Shown here piece by piece: positions 34,665 to 43,900 of a DNA stretch of 64,000 bases. The DNA comes from an uncultured Bacteroidia bacterium (GTDB taxonomy: Bacteria; Bacteroidota; Bacteroidia; Bacteroidales; UBA932): assembly GCA_902774145.1 (NCBI GenBank), contig CACYHC010000007.1, positions 1 through 64,000 on the forward strand, in the 5' to 3' direction. The notes under the pieces were generated by a model, which was not told the DNA's origin, made no database searches, and saw nothing but the letters and a program-made list of their open reading frames with translations. Position 1 is the stretch's first letter; each line of letters begins with the position of its first letter. A program made the position numbers and the translations under genes.

Positions 34665-35704
34665 AGCAGCAGCATAATGGCGAACATCCCCAGGATGAAC
34701 GCCTGGAATTTGAGCCTGGAGGCGTTGGTGAAAGCCATCATCGCCTCCGTTTCATTTCCCTCGCACAGGTCCTCGAGTTCTTCTTCGGAGGGATAGTGGT
34801 GGCTGCTCCATTTGGCCACGATATAGCCCCGGAACACCAGGGTGGCGCCGCCGTTGGAGCGGTTCAGCGTCATCAGCTGCCGACGGTCGGCAAAATAGCA
34901 GATGTCCTGCAGGGATTCGGGGACGAGTTCCGCTGCGCGTCCGGGCGTGGTGGCGACCAGCAGGACGGGCCGTACGCCCCGGGGGAGTTCGTCTCGCAGC
35001 GCCTGGATGCGTTCCCAGCGCTGCGGGCGCATCTTTTCCGGGTCATAGACCGAGAACGCCATCGCGCGGTAGTCGATGAGCAGGTCGTTGCAGTATTCGC
35101 CTTCCGCGTCATAGAAGGGCAGGAGGACGTCTCCGCGCACTTCCTCGCCTTCCTTCATCAGTTCCGCGCCGGGACGCAGGTCGGTAAAGTCATCCGAAGG
35201 CAGGTCCCAGAGGTGCCGGGCGGCGAAGAGGACCAGCAGCGCGGTACTCAGCGCAAAGGCCACCTTTTTCATCCGGCGGGCGCCGCCCCGGTCGCGCGTA
35301 GGCAGGACGACGATGCCCCAGAGCACCAGCAGAACGACATTTTTCCAAAAGCTCTGCGCGTGGGTAAGGTGCACCGCCTCGCCGAAGCAGCCGCAGTCCA
35401 TCGGCGGATTTTTGGCCCAAAGCAGGGCGGTCAGCGCAGTAAAAGCAATGAGCAGCACGCCGACGGCGAGGTTCACGCCCTTCCGCCATACGCCGGTAAT
35501 CAGCGCCGATCCGAGCAGGGCTTCCGCCAGGGCGCCCGCTTCCCCCAGCACCCCCGCAGCGGGCAGCAGGAAACGCAGGCCCAGGAAGCGCAGGTATTCC
35601 TGTACCACCAGCCCCGCACCGACGGGATCCATCAGTTTCAAGGTGCCGGCGATAAAAAAGACGGCGCCGACCAGCAGGGCGCACAGGCGGCGGAGGAATT
35701 TCAT
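34661..35704 (-). CDS. DoxX/MauE-like membrane protein
   Basis: The 347-residue protein has a DoxX/MauE-like first half: four membrane helices (about 8-25, 47-68, 75-96 and 120-138) with GTLKLMDPVGAGLVV and the paired Cys motif DCGCFGE (about 102-108), which suggests a redox or quinone role. A further helix at about 150-165 precedes a soluble domain of about 150 residues facing the periplasm, and a last helix ends the protein. The soluble domain has no clear relative but contains Cys. It overlaps tmk by four bases. Confidence 0.75.
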   Translation of the reverse strand: MKFLRRLCALLVGAVFFIAGTLKLMDPVGAGLVVQEYLRFLGLRFLLPAAGVLGEAGALAEALLGSALITGVWRKGVNLAVGVLLIAFTALTALLWAKNPPMDCGCFGEAVHLTHAQSFWKNVVLLVLWGIVVLPTRDRGGARRMKKVAFALSTALLVLFAARHLWDLPSDDFTDLRPGAELMKEGEEVRGDVLLPFYDAEGEYCNDLLIDYRAMAFSVYDPEKMRPQRWERIQALRDELPRGVRPVLLVATTPGRAAELVPESLQDICYFADRRQLMTLNRSNGGATLVFRGYIVAKWSSHHYPSEEELEDLCEGNETEAMMAFTNASRLKFQAFILGMFAIMLLL

Positions 35705-36381
35705 TGCAGACGGCGCCCGACAAGGGCTTTGATGCGGGCGAAAATCTCATCGGGCGGCAGCATTTCCCCCTCCGGGGAAGCGCAGTCCACCCGCAGGAAA
35801 TCCGGGTCCAGTTCGCATTGGCGCAGGTACATTGCCCGCACGCGGCGCTGGAAATCCAGGCTCGCCTCGTGGATGTCCTGCTGTCCGTGGAGGTAGTCCC
35901 GGTCGCCGTCCGCTTCGCGCGAGGCGTCCAGGCTCTTCTTGACAAAACTCAGCGGCACGTCCAGGAAGAGGTTCAGGTCCGGTTTCGGAATCCCGAAATC
36001 CTCGTATTCCGTGCGGAAAATCCATTCGCGCAGCGTTTCCGCTTCTTGTGCATCGGCGGTCTTGGCGCATTGGTAGGCGATATTGGAATAGACATACCGG
36101 TCCAGCAGGACGGTTTTTCCGGCGGCGAGCGCTTCGCGGATGGCGTGAGCAGCTGTCCGGCGGTCCTCGGCGTACAACAGGGCCACCAGCTGCGGATGCA
36201 CGGCGTCGATGGGGCCGAAGCCTCCGCGGAGAAACTTGCCGATGAGGTCGCCGTACACCGGCGCGTCATAGCGCGGGAAATGGATGTACTCCAGGCCGCC
36301 AAGCCCCTCCAGGTATTCCCTGAGGCGGCGGACCTGCGTGGATTTGCCCGCGCCGTCCAGACCTTCCAAGACGATTAACAT
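35701..36381 (-). CDS. tmk: Thymidylate kinase
   Basis: The 226-residue protein phosphorylates dTMP to dTDP. The P-loop GLDGAGKST is at residues 7-15, DRYVYSNIAYQ (the DR-Y motif) at about 90-100, and the lid region with basic residues follows FLDVP. I start at ATG 36381, which gives the usual MLIVLEGLDG opening and sits 22 bases after the -7 box. It is coupled to the DoxX-like gene through an ATGA overlap. Confidence 0.93.
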   Translation of the reverse strand: MLIVLEGLDGAGKSTQVRRLREYLEGLGGLEYIHFPRYDAPVYGDLIGKFLRGGFGPIDAVHPQLVALLYAEDRRTAAHAIREALAAGKTVLLDRYVYSNIAYQCAKTADAQEAETLREWIFRTEYEDFGIPKPDLNLFLDVPLSFVKKSLDASREADGDRDYLHGQQDIHEASLDFQRRVRAMYLRQCELDPDFLRVDCASPEGEMLPPDEIFARIKALVGRRLQ

Positions 36382-36395
36382 GACAGATTTTGCGT

Positions 36396-36411
36396 TATCT
36401 TTGCAAAGATA
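36396..36411. promoter_or_regulatory. Perfect 16-bp palindrome of two -7 elements (tmk/folP)
   Basis: TATCTTTGCAAAGATA is two TATCTTTG boxes placed head to head. The plus-strand box should serve folP (leader about 20 bases) and the minus-strand box tmk (about 18 bases). Only one polymerase could use the site at a time. Confidence 0.65.
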
Positions 36412-36427
36412 ATCAAGAATTTCGTTT

Positions 36428-37141
36428 ATGGTGCAGTTGATGGGAATTATCAATGCGACGCCGGACTCTTTCTGGGCGCCGAGCCGTTATGCCCTTTCCA
36501 TTCTGGACGATGCGCCGGACCTGGTGGATGTGGGCGCGGTTTCCACGCGGCCGGGTGCAGCGGATGTGAGTGAGGAAGAAGAGTGGGCGCGGCTGCAGCC
36601 GGTGCTCAAGACGGTTGCGGAGCGCGGTATTCCCTTCTCCGTCGATACGACGCGCGCCGGTATCGTCCGCCGCGTTTACGACGCTTTCGGCCCCTTTATC
36701 GTCAACGACATATCGGCGGGGGAAGACGATGCGGCGATGCTCCCCACTGCCGGCGCCCTGGGCCTGCGCTACATCGCGATGCACAAGCGCGGGAATCCCC
36801 GCACGATGGACGCGCTCTGCGATTACGGAGCGGGCGGCGTGATGGCGGAACTGAAGCGCTATTTTGCGGAATTTGAACGGCGGGCGGCCGATGCCGGCAT
36901 TGCGGACTGGATCCTGGACCCGGGCCTGGGCTTCGCCAAATCCGCAGCACAGAACTGGGAAATCCTGGACCGTCTGGAAGAATTACAGACCTTCGGCCGG
37001 CCACTCCTGATTGGCGCCGCCGACAAGCGTTTCACCGGCGGCGACACCGAAGAAGCCCACCGCCGCGCGTTGAAAGGCGGCGCTGCGATCCTCCGCGTAC
37101 ACGACGTTTCCGCCGCGCGAAGGACAATACTTAAAATCTGA
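36428..37141 (+). CDS. folP: Dihydropteroate synthase (short form)
   Basis: The 237-residue TIM-barrel enzyme joins p-aminobenzoate to the pterin pyrophosphate in folate synthesis. Family residues are present: NATPDSF (9-15), VDVGAVSTRPGA (about 33-44), SVDTTR (about 71-76), IVND (about 90-93), LDPGLGFAKS (about 157-166), and RVHD (about 223-226). Compared with E. coli it is about 45 residues shorter; the flexible loop after NATPDSF is reduced and the SRK motif reads ADK. The 3' end overlaps the convergent sppA by 11 bases. Confidence 0.9.
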   Translation: MVQLMGIINATPDSFWAPSRYALSILDDAPDLVDVGAVSTRPGAADVSEEEEWARLQPVLKTVAERGIPFSVDTTRAGIVRRVYDAFGPFIVNDISAGEDDAAMLPTAGALGLRYIAMHKRGNPRTMDALCDYGAGGVMAELKRYFAEFERRAADAGIADWILDPGLGFAKSAAQNWEILDRLEELQTFGRPLLIGAADKRFTGGDTEEAHRRALKGGAAILRVHDVSAARRTILKI

Positions 37142-38873
37142 ATTCGAACGGCATGCGCGCGAGGACCTGCGGCTTGGCATTCTCACGGAGCCGGCGGATC
37201 AATACACCCTCCTCCGTTTCCTTCTGCTGCCCCAGCGACGCCAGCACATTCTCCATCATCGTCAGCGGGGCCGGGTAGGCCGTCACCAGCCAGTTGCCCA
37301 TCTCTCCGTCCCCGGCCGCGCAGGCCGCATACTGCAGCGCATCCGTGAGCGTGCCGATTTCGTCGACGAGCCCGGCTTCCAGCGCATCGGCGCCCGTCCA
37401 GACGCGGCCCTGGCCCAGTTCGTCCACCCGCTCGACGCTCATATCGCGGCCTTCGGAAACGAGCTTCGTAAAGCGCTCATAAATATCCTCGATCGAGCGT
37501 TCGACATAGCGGTATTCGTCCTTGTCGAAAGGACGCATCATCGAATACATATCCGTATGCTTGTTGGAGCCGACGCTCTCCACGCCGATATGCAGCACCT
37601 CCTTCGCAGTCTTGCTGAAATCGGGTACCATGCCGAACACGCCGATGGAACCGGTCAGCGTCGTCGCATCGCTGAAAATATGGTCGCAGCCGTTGGAAAT
37701 CCAGTAGCCGCCGGACGCGGCATAATCGCCGTAGGAGGCAATGACGGGCTTCACGGCACGCAGCAGCCGGATCTGCTCCTCGATTTTCTCCGAAGCGGAA
37801 ACGCTGCCGCCGGGGGAGTCGACGCGCAGGACCACCGCCTTGACGGCGGAATCGGCGCGGACCGTCTCGATCATCTTCACGAAGTCGTCGGAAGCTACGG
37901 CGTCGATCGCGCTGCCGTCGACAATATCTCCCTGGGCGTACACCACCGCAATCTGCTTGCGGGCCCGGAGGTTGGGCAGGCACTTGGCCTCCACATAACT
38001 TTCAAACGCAATGAAATTCACGTCCTGGATATCGTCCGCGACGGCGAGGTCCGCCATTTTCTGCTGCAACTCCGCGCGCCCGACCAGTTCGTCCACCAGG
38101 CCGGCCTGGACAAAGTCCTCGGGCATACAGAGTTCGAGATTGTCAATGGCGGTATTGAGCCGTTCGACGCTGATGCCGCGGGACGCGGCAATATCGGCGG
38201 AAAGCGTTTCCCAGATAGAGGTCACCATCCGTTCGTTCTGCTCACGGTTCTCCGCACTGGCGGAATTGCGGACGAACATCTCGCCGGCGGACTTGTATTT
38301 GCCGTGGCGGATGAGCTGCATCTTGACGCCGAAGCGGTCCAGCAGGTCGGACAGGAAAATCATCTGCCCGCCCACGCCCGTCAGCATGATGTTCGCGCCG
38401 TGGTAATTCCCCATATAAATCTTGTCCGCGACGGAAGCGACATAATAGCCGGAAGTGGAGGGGGACTCGATATAGGCGATGATGCCCTTGCCGCTCTCGC
38501 GGAAGCGGGCCAGCGCGGCACGCAGTTCCTCACAACAGGCGATACTGTTCAGGTTGCCGTCCGTCTTGAGGTAAATATGCTTGACATTGGGATCCTCCGC
38601 GGCGATAGCGATGGCGTTCACGGCATCCAGCAGGCCGATGGTGCGCACCGATTCGGCGCTCGAACCGGTAATGGTAAAACTCTCGGTCTTCTGCTCGGTA
38701 ATCTGCACGGTCCCCAGGTCCAGTTTCAACAGTCCCGGCTTGTTGACGTTTCCCGAAGGGGCCGCCGCTCCCAGTCCGGAGAGGAACATGAGACAGAGAA
38801 GGGAACACAGGATGGAGGCAATCAGGGTGCCGACGATGACCGCCAGTACGGTCTTCCAGAAGGATGGTTTCAT
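37131..38873 (-). CDS. sppA: Signal peptide peptidase SppA (67K type)
   Basis: The 580-residue protein has an N-terminal membrane anchor (about 8-30) and two tandem ClpP-like domains, as in the long SppA form. The Ser/Lys dyad fits Lys194 (in KYKSAGE) and Ser387 (in YAASGGYW), with the lysine in the first and the serine in the second domain. It degrades leftover signal peptides in the inner membrane. Its promoter lies in the gap after lrp. Confidence 0.94.
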   Translation of the reverse strand: MKPSFWKTVLAVIVGTLIASILCSLLCLMFLSGLGAAAPSGNVNKPGLLKLDLGTVQITEQKTESFTITGSSAESVRTIGLLDAVNAIAIAAEDPNVKHIYLKTDGNLNSIACCEELRAALARFRESGKGIIAYIESPSTSGYYVASVADKIYMGNYHGANIMLTGVGGQMIFLSDLLDRFGVKMQLIRHGKYKSAGEMFVRNSASAENREQNERMVTSIWETLSADIAASRGISVERLNTAIDNLELCMPEDFVQAGLVDELVGRAELQQKMADLAVADDIQDVNFIAFESYVEAKCLPNLRARKQIAVVYAQGDIVDGSAIDAVASDDFVKMIETVRADSAVKAVVLRVDSPGGSVSASEKIEEQIRLLRAVKPVIASYGDYAASGGYWISNGCDHIFSDATTLTGSIGVFGMVPDFSKTAKEVLHIGVESVGSNKHTDMYSMMRPFDKDEYRYVERSIEDIYERFTKLVSEGRDMSVERVDELGQGRVWTGADALEAGLVDEIGTLTDALQYAACAAGDGEMGNWLVTAYPAPLTMMENVLASLGQQKETEEGVLIRRLRENAKPQVLARMPFEFRF

Positions 38874-38896
38874 GGTGCAGTGTTTGTTTTTACCCT

Positions 38897-38929
38897 CAAA
38901 AATACAGTTATATTTCCGCTTTTCAAAAA
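38897..38929 (-). promoter_or_regulatory. Promoter of sppA
   Basis: On the minus strand TTTTTG (38924-38929) is followed after 19 bases by TATTTTTG (38897-38904), a full match. The -33 part overlaps the last bases of the Lrp-type gene. The leader is about 20 bases. Confidence 0.7.
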
Positions 38930-39387
38930 TTTATCCCGTAACTCCGCTTGATTTCACTCATTACGAAGGTGCTTTCGATGCTGCCCACCGACTCGGCGTC
39001 GCCCAGCTTGTTGAGCAGAAAGTCCTGGTATTGCTTCATGTCCCCCGTGCGGATTTCGAGCAGGTAGTCATAGGCGCCGGAGATGTTGTAACATGCGGTG
39101 ACCTCCGGGAAGAGCCGGATACGGCGCGTAAAGGCGTCGGCCATCTGCCGGTTGATCTGTTTGAGTTTGACCTTGCAGAAGACGAGCATCGGGAGGTTCA
39201 TTTTTTCTGCATCCAGCACCGCCACGTACTTCTTGATATAGCCTTGTTTCTCGAGGCGTTTGATGCGTTCGAATACGGGCGTCGGTGTCAGGTTGACGGC
39301 ATCCGCGAGCTCCTTCGTGGTCAGTTTGGCGTTTTTTTGCAGCAGTTTGAGCAGTTGCAGGTCGGTCGTGTCCGGGGTTTCGTACAT
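38923..39387 (-). CDS. Lrp/AsnC-family transcriptional regulator
   Basis: The 154-residue protein has a winged HTH (residues about 7-60, LTTKELADAVNLTPTPVFERIKRL, quoted as ELADAVNLTPTPVFERIKRL) and a RAM ligand-binding domain (about 68-150, with GAYDYLLEI). Such regulators bind DNA as octamers and respond to amino acids. The gene is divergent from metY and cysK, which suggests control of sulfur amino-acid synthesis, possibly with self-control. I start at ATG 39387, which gives the family-length product; the open frame upstream crosses the promoter. Confidence 0.92.
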   Translation of the reverse strand: MYETPDTTDLQLLKLLQKNAKLTTKELADAVNLTPTPVFERIKRLEKQGYIKKYVAVLDAEKMNLPMLVFCKVKLKQINRQMADAFTRRIRLFPEVTACYNISGAYDYLLEIRTGDMKQYQDFLLNKLGDAESVGSIESTFVMSEIKRSYGINF

Positions 39388-39459
39388 GCTTGTCGGAATA
39401 TTATTCTGCCGGAGGGCGTTTTTAGGATTATTATCAGTAGATTTTTTCCGAATTCTTTG

Positions 39460-39467
39460 CAAATATA
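39460..39467 (-). promoter_or_regulatory. -7 element of the Lrp-type regulator gene
   Basis: The minus strand reads TATATTTG. It points toward the regulator gene and would give a leader of about 68 bases. No clear -33 element is seen. Confidence 0.5.
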
Positions 39468-39490
39468 GGTAAATCTTCCAAATTCTATAG

Positions 39491-39526
39491 GATATTTGGA
39501 GGAAATATCTACCGTCTGTAATTTTG
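39491..39526 (+). promoter_or_regulatory. metY promoter with overlapping dyad (candidate Lrp operator)
   Basis: TTTG (39495-39498) and TAATTTTG (39519-39526) are 20 bases apart. A dyad GATATTT-N5-AAATATC (39491-39509) covers the -33 element. An Lrp-type protein bound there would block RNA polymerase. AT-rich flanks with repeated TATAGG extend toward the regulator gene. Confidence 0.6.
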
Positions 39527-39550
39527 CCCCCGGAAAATGAGAAAAAGACT

Positions 39551-40831
39551 ATGGAAAAGCAGAAATTACACCTTGAGACACTGGCCGTACATGCCGGACA
39601 GGAAACCCCCGACCCGGCCTCGGATGCGCGGGCGGTGCCCATTTATCAGACCACTTCGTATGTTTTCCGCAATTCGCAGCATGCAGCCGACCGCTTCGCC
39701 CTCCGGGATCAGGGCAATATCTACGGGCGGCTGACGAATTCGACCCAGGCTGTCTTCGAGGAGCGCGTGACGGCCCTGGAAGGGGGCGTGGCGGGGCTGG
39801 CGGTGGCTTCCGGGGCCGCGGCCATTACCTATACCCTCCAGAACGTCCTCCGCCAGGGCGACCATATCATTGCCGCGGACAATCTTTACGGCGGAACCTA
39901 TAACCTGATTACGCATACGCTCGCCGCCCAGGGGATTGAAAATACGGTACTCCCTGTCAATGACCTGCAGGCGCTCGAGGCCGCCATCCGGCCCGAGACC
40001 AAGGTCATCTATGTCGAGACCTTCGGCAATCCCAATTCCGATGTCGCCGATTTCGAGGGCATCGCGGCCATAGCGCACAGGCATCATATCGTCTTTGTCG
40101 TGGACAACACCTTCGCGCCGGTCCTGTTCCGGCCGCTGGAGCACGGCGCGGATATCGTGGTGCACTCCGCCACCAAATTCATCGGCGGGCACGGCAGTTC
40201 GCTGGGCGGCGTCATCGTGGACGGCGGCACCTTCGACTGGAAGGCGGACGCGGACAAGTACCCGACCCTCGCAAAACCGGATCCCAGTTATCACGGCGCC
40301 GTTTTTGCCGATGTGGCCGGCCCTGCCGCCTTCGTGACCCGCATCCGTGCCGTCCTGCTGCGAGATACCGGTGCGGCCATCAGCCCGTTCAACGCCTGGA
40401 TCCTCCTGCAGGGCGTGGAATCTCTGCCGCTGCGCATCGAACGCCATACACAGAATGCCCTGAAAGTGGTGGAATACCTTTCGGCGCATCCCCGGGTGGC
40501 GTGTGTGAACCATCCCTCGCTGCCGGACCATCCCGGCCATGCGTTGTACCGGCGCTATTTCCCCGATGGGGGCGGATCGATTTTTACCTTCGAAATCAAA
40601 GGCGGCCAGGAGGAGGCCTGGCGCTTCATCGACCGGCTCAGACTCTTCTCGCTGCTGGCCAATGTGGCCGATGTCAAGAGCCTGGTCATCCACCCCTACA
40701 CCACCACCCACTCCCAGCTGAGTCCGGAAGAACTCGCCGCGCAGCGCATCACTCCGGCCACCATCCGCCTGTCCGTCGGCGTCGAGCACATCGACGACAT
40801 TATCGCGGACCTTGCCCAGGCGTTCGAATGA
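39551..40831 (+). CDS. O-acetylhomoserine sulfhydrylase / cystathionine gamma-synthase family enzyme
   Basis: The 426-residue PLP enzyme belongs to the Cys/Met metabolism family. The PLP lysine is Lys209 in [10 protein letters not shown], with [12 protein letters not shown] before it. The long insert after the lysine (WKADADKYP) and the opening [11 protein letters not shown] point to O-acetylhomoserine sulfhydrylase (MetY), which makes homocysteine from sulfide. I start at ATG 39551. A dyad covers its promoter and an Lrp-type gene is divergent. cysK follows after 25 bases, so the pair handles sulfide assimilation. Confidence 0.9.
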   Translation: MEKQKLHLETLAVHAGQETPDPASDARAVPIYQTTSYVFRNSQHAADRFALRDQGNIYGRLTNSTQAVFEERVTALEGGVAGLAVASGAAAITYTLQNVLRQGDHIIAADNLYGGTYNLITHTLAAQGIENTVLPVNDLQALEAAIRPETKVIYVETFGNPNSDVADFEGIAAIAHRHHIVFVVDNTFAPVLFRPLEHGADIVVHSATKFIGGHGSSLGGVIVDGGTFDWKADADKYPTLAKPDPSYHGAVFADVAGPAAFVTRIRAVLLRDTGAAISPFNAWILLQGVESLPLRIERHTQNALKVVEYLSAHPRVACVNHPSLPDHPGHALYRRYFPDGGGSIFTFEIKGGQEEAWRFIDRLRLFSLLANVADVKSLVIHPYTTTHSQLSPEELAAQRITPATIRLSVGVEHIDDIIADLAQAFE

Positions 40832-40856
40832 ATCAACAAGATTTAATTTTTATACC

Positions 40857-41780
40857 ATGATTTATCAGAAACTTACAGACCTCATCGGAAATACTCCGTT
40901 GTTGGAAATCAGCGGCCTGGAAGGCCAGGTGGCGCGCATTGCGCTTAAATTGGAATTGTTCAACCCCGGCGGCAGCGTCAAGGACCGCATCGCCCTCGCC
41001 ATGATTGAAGACGCCGAACGGCGCGGCCTCCTCAAGCCCGGCGCAACCCTCGTGGAACCTACCAGCGGCAATACCGGTATCGGCCTTGCCTGGGTGGCCC
41101 GCGCCAAGGGGTACAAGGCAGTCCTTACCATGCCCGAAACGATGAGCGTGGAACGCCGGAATCTGCTCAAGGCCTTCGGAGCCGGCATCGTGCTCACCCC
41201 CGGGGCGGAAGGAATGAAAGGTGCCATCGCCCGGGCGGAACAAATACGGGACGAAACCCCGGGCGCCGTTATCCTCGGGCAGTTTATCAATCCGGCCAAT
41301 CCGGACATCCATACCCGTACGACGGGCGAGGAGGTCTGGGCCGCCACCGGCGGCGCGGTGGATATCTTCGTGGCCGGCATCGGTACCGGCGGCACCGTCA
41401 GCGGCAGTGGCCGGGCCCTCAAGGCCCATAAGAAAAGCGTGGAAATCGTGGGCGTCGAGCCCGCCTCATCCGCGGTCATTACTACGGGAGTGCCGGGCAA
41501 ACACAAGATCCAGGGCATCGGCGCCGGCTTTGTCCCGCAGACTTTTCTGAAAGAGTATGTGGACCGGGTGCTTACCGTCACCAATGAAGAAGCCTTTGAC
41601 GGCTCCCGCCTGCTGGCCTCGCGCCTGGGCCTGCTGGTCGGCATCTCGTCCGGAGCCGCCTTCAGCGTTGCCCTCTCGCTTGCCAGGAAAGCAGAGAATG
41701 CGGGAAAACTCATCGTGGCCCTGCTGCCCGATACCGGCGAGCGCTACCTGTCCACGGAGCTGTTTTCCGAGCCAGCCTGA
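40857..41780 (+). CDS. cysK: Cysteine synthase
   Basis: The 307-residue PLP enzyme makes cysteine from O-acetylserine and sulfide. The PLP lysine is Lys42 in [20 protein letters not shown] (about 67-77) and [11 protein letters not shown] (about 175-185) complete the cofactor site. The start 40857 gives [18 protein letters not shown] (normal). It lies 25 bases after metY and is probably on the same message. Confidence 0.95.
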   Translation: MIYQKLTDLIGNTPLLEISGLEGQVARIALKLELFNPGGSVKDRIALAMIEDAERRGLLKPGATLVEPTSGNTGIGLAWVARAKGYKAVLTMPETMSVERRNLLKAFGAGIVLTPGAEGMKGAIARAEQIRDETPGAVILGQFINPANPDIHTRTTGEEVWAATGGAVDIFVAGIGTGGTVSGSGRALKAHKKSVEIVGVEPASSAVITTGVPGKHKIQGIGAGFVPQTFLKEYVDRVLTVTNEEAFDGSRLLASRLGLLVGISSGAAFSVALSLARKAENAGKLIVALLPDTGERYLSTELFSEPA

Positions 41781-41797
41781 TATTCGCAAATATTTGC

Positions 41798-41805
41798 TAT
41801 ATTTG
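41798..41805 (+). promoter_or_regulatory. -7 element close to the hisS start
   Basis: TATATTTG ends six bases before the hisS ATG at 41812, which implies a leader of only a few bases. No TTTG lies at the usual -33 spacing, so confidence is modest. Confidence 0.4.
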
Positions 41806-41811
41806 CATGAT

Positions 41812-43179
41812 ATGAATATACAGAAGCCAAGCATACCGAAAGGCACGCGGGATTTTTCCCGCGGCGAGACCGCAGAAAGGAATTATATTTTCGATACCAT
41901 CCGAAGCGTTTTTTCGCGTTACGGATATGCCGCCATCGAGACGCCGGCGATGGAGAACCTCTCCACACTGCTCGGAAAGTACGGCGAGGAAGGTGATAAA
42001 CTCCTCTATCGCATCCTGGATTCCGGAGACCCCTTCGCCTCGGCGGATTTCGGAAAGCCGCTGGCTTCCCAGGTCTGTTCGAAGGGCCTGCGCTATGACC
42101 TGACCGTGCCCTTTGCCCGCTATGTGGTCCAGCACCACGGGGAACTGACCTTCCCATTCAAACGTTTCCAGATGCAGCCGGTATGGCGTGCCGACCGTCC
42201 GCAGAAGGGCCGTTACCGCGAATTTTACCAGTGCGACGTGGATGTCATCGGCAGCCCTTCGCAACTCTGCGAACTGGAGCTGGTGCAGATTATCGACACG
42301 GTATTCCGCCGGCTCGGCGTGCGGGTGGAAATCCGCCTGAACAACCGCAAAGTGCTTACGGGCCTTGCCGAAGTGTGCGGCTGCCCGGAGCAGGTGACGG
42401 ACCTTACCGTCGCCATTGACAAGCTGGAAAAAATCGGCCTCGACGCGGTGAAAGCGGAACTGGCGGAAAAAGGCATCGGCCAGCAGGCGTTCCCGGCGCT
42501 GGAAAAAGTATTGCTGCTGACCGGCATCGTGCAGGAAAAAATCGCCGCGATGCGGCAGCTCTTCGCCGCTTCCGAAGTGGGGCTCAAGGGCCTGGACGAA
42601 CTGGAAGAGCTCTTCGGCTTCATCCGCTCTGCGGGTATCCAGACGCCGGTGGCGCTCGACTTGTCGCTGGCACGCGGACTGAACTACTACACGGGCGCCA
42701 TTTTCGAGGTCAAAGCGCTGGACTGGCAGATCGGCAGCATCTGCGGCGGCGGAAGGTACGACAACCTGACGGGCATTTTCGGGCTGCCGGGGATGTCCGG
42801 CGTAGGCGTTTCCTTCGGCGCGGACCGCATCTATGACGTACTGAAAGGGCTGGAAAAGTTCCCCGAGGGGCTCGGGACCTCCGCGCGGCTGCTGTTTGCC
42901 AATATGGGTGCCGCCGAAGTGGCGTATGTCCTGCCGTTTGCCGCCGCGCTGCGCGAAAGGGGCATCGCCGTGGAAGTCTATCCGGACAGCGCGAAACTGC
43001 GCAAACAGTTCGAATACGCCGACCGGCAGGGGATCCCGTTCCTTTCGATCAACGGCAGTGACGAGGCGGCCGCCGGCAAGCTCAGCGTCAAAAACCTCGC
43101 AAGCGGCGAACAGCGGAGCTTCAACGCATCGGATTTGGATGCATTGAGCGCTTATATCGAAACAGGGAGCATCTGCTGA
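41812..43179 (+). CDS. hisS: Histidyl-tRNA synthetase
   Basis: The 455-residue class II enzyme charges tRNA-His. The N-terminus [10 protein letters not shown], the motif [11 protein letters not shown] (about 91-101), motif 2 (about 118-133) and the HisA signature ARGLNYYTG (about 286-294) are all present, followed by the anticodon-binding C-terminal domain. Length is normal. The next gene begins 16 bases downstream, so read-through into the hdr-like cluster is likely. Confidence 0.96.
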   Translation: MNIQKPSIPKGTRDFSRGETAERNYIFDTIRSVFSRYGYAAIETPAMENLSTLLGKYGEEGDKLLYRILDSGDPFASADFGKPLASQVCSKGLRYDLTVPFARYVVQHHGELTFPFKRFQMQPVWRADRPQKGRYREFYQCDVDVIGSPSQLCELELVQIIDTVFRRLGVRVEIRLNNRKVLTGLAEVCGCPEQVTDLTVAIDKLEKIGLDAVKAELAEKGIGQQAFPALEKVLLLTGIVQEKIAAMRQLFAASEVGLKGLDELEELFGFIRSAGIQTPVALDLSLARGLNYYTGAIFEVKALDWQIGSICGGGRYDNLTGIFGLPGMSGVGVSFGADRIYDVLKGLEKFPEGLGTSARLLFANMGAAEVAYVLPFAAALRERGIAVEVYPDSAKLRKQFEYADRQGIPFLSINGSDEAAAGKLSVKNLASGEQRSFNASDLDALSAYIETGSIC

Positions 43180-43195
43180 AACAATAAAAGACGAA

Positions 43196-43900
43196 ATGGG
43201 AAAATTATACGACGAACTTTGTAAGGATTACCGCTTCAAGGAAGGTCTGCACACCTGCATCAACTGCGGGACCTGCACCGCCATCTGCCCGGCTGCGGAA
43301 TTCTACCGCTACGACCCGCGCAAAATCGTGGACACGGTGCAGCGCAAGGACGATGCGGAAATCGAAGCCCTGCTCAAGAGCGAGACTATCTGGTACTGCG
43401 GCGAGTGTATGTCCTGCGTGACGCGCTGCCCGCGGAAGAACGGGGCGGGCCTGGTGATCATGGCCCTGCGGAACCTTTCCGCCAAACTCGGATATTTCAC
43501 CTGTTCGGAAAAGGGACGGCAGCTCTATCCGCTGACCAAGGCGCTGAACGGCAATGTGCTGAACCTGGGCTATTGCGTCCACGCCGCGACCTTTTCCTAC
43601 GAGGACCATCCGGAATCGGGGCCTGTCTTTGAATGGGTGCTGAACCACAAGGAAGACGTCTATAACCGCCTGGGGGCCAATTATGGCCAGGAAGGTCCCG
43701 GCGCCATGCGGAAGATTCCGCAGGAAGACCTGGACGAGCTCAAGGCCATTTATGACGAGACCGGCGGCACCGAGCGTATGGAAACCGTCGAAAAATATTC
43801 CCTCGAAAAGGCGAAGGAAATGGGTATGACGCCCGAAGAATACCTCAAATATACCTTTTCCCACTGCTCTCCGGGGCATTTCAACAACGAAGAAGTATGA
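43196..43900 (+). CDS. HdrC-like 4Fe-4S ferredoxin subunit (long form)
   Basis: The 234-residue protein has two 4Fe-4S motifs of the HdrC form: Cys21, 24, 27 and 31 and Cys68, 71, 74 and 78, each ending with CP. The C-terminal 110 residues have no known domain and end with a short HCSPGHFN segment. It should pass electrons to the HdrB-like subunit encoded next, whose start overlaps its stop by four bases. It is the first gene of the five-gene cluster. The HdrC role is inferred from motifs and order. Confidence 0.85.
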   Translation: MGKLYDELCKDYRFKEGLHTCINCGTCTAICPAAEFYRYDPRKIVDTVQRKDDAEIEALLKSETIWYCGECMSCVTRCPRKNGAGLVIMALRNLSAKLGYFTCSEKGRQLYPLTKALNGNVLNLGYCVHAATFSYEDHPESGPVFEWVLNHKEDVYNRLGANYGQEGPGAMRKIPQEDLDELKAIYDETGGTERMETVEKYSLEKAKEMGMTPEEYLKYTFSHCSPGHFNNEEV

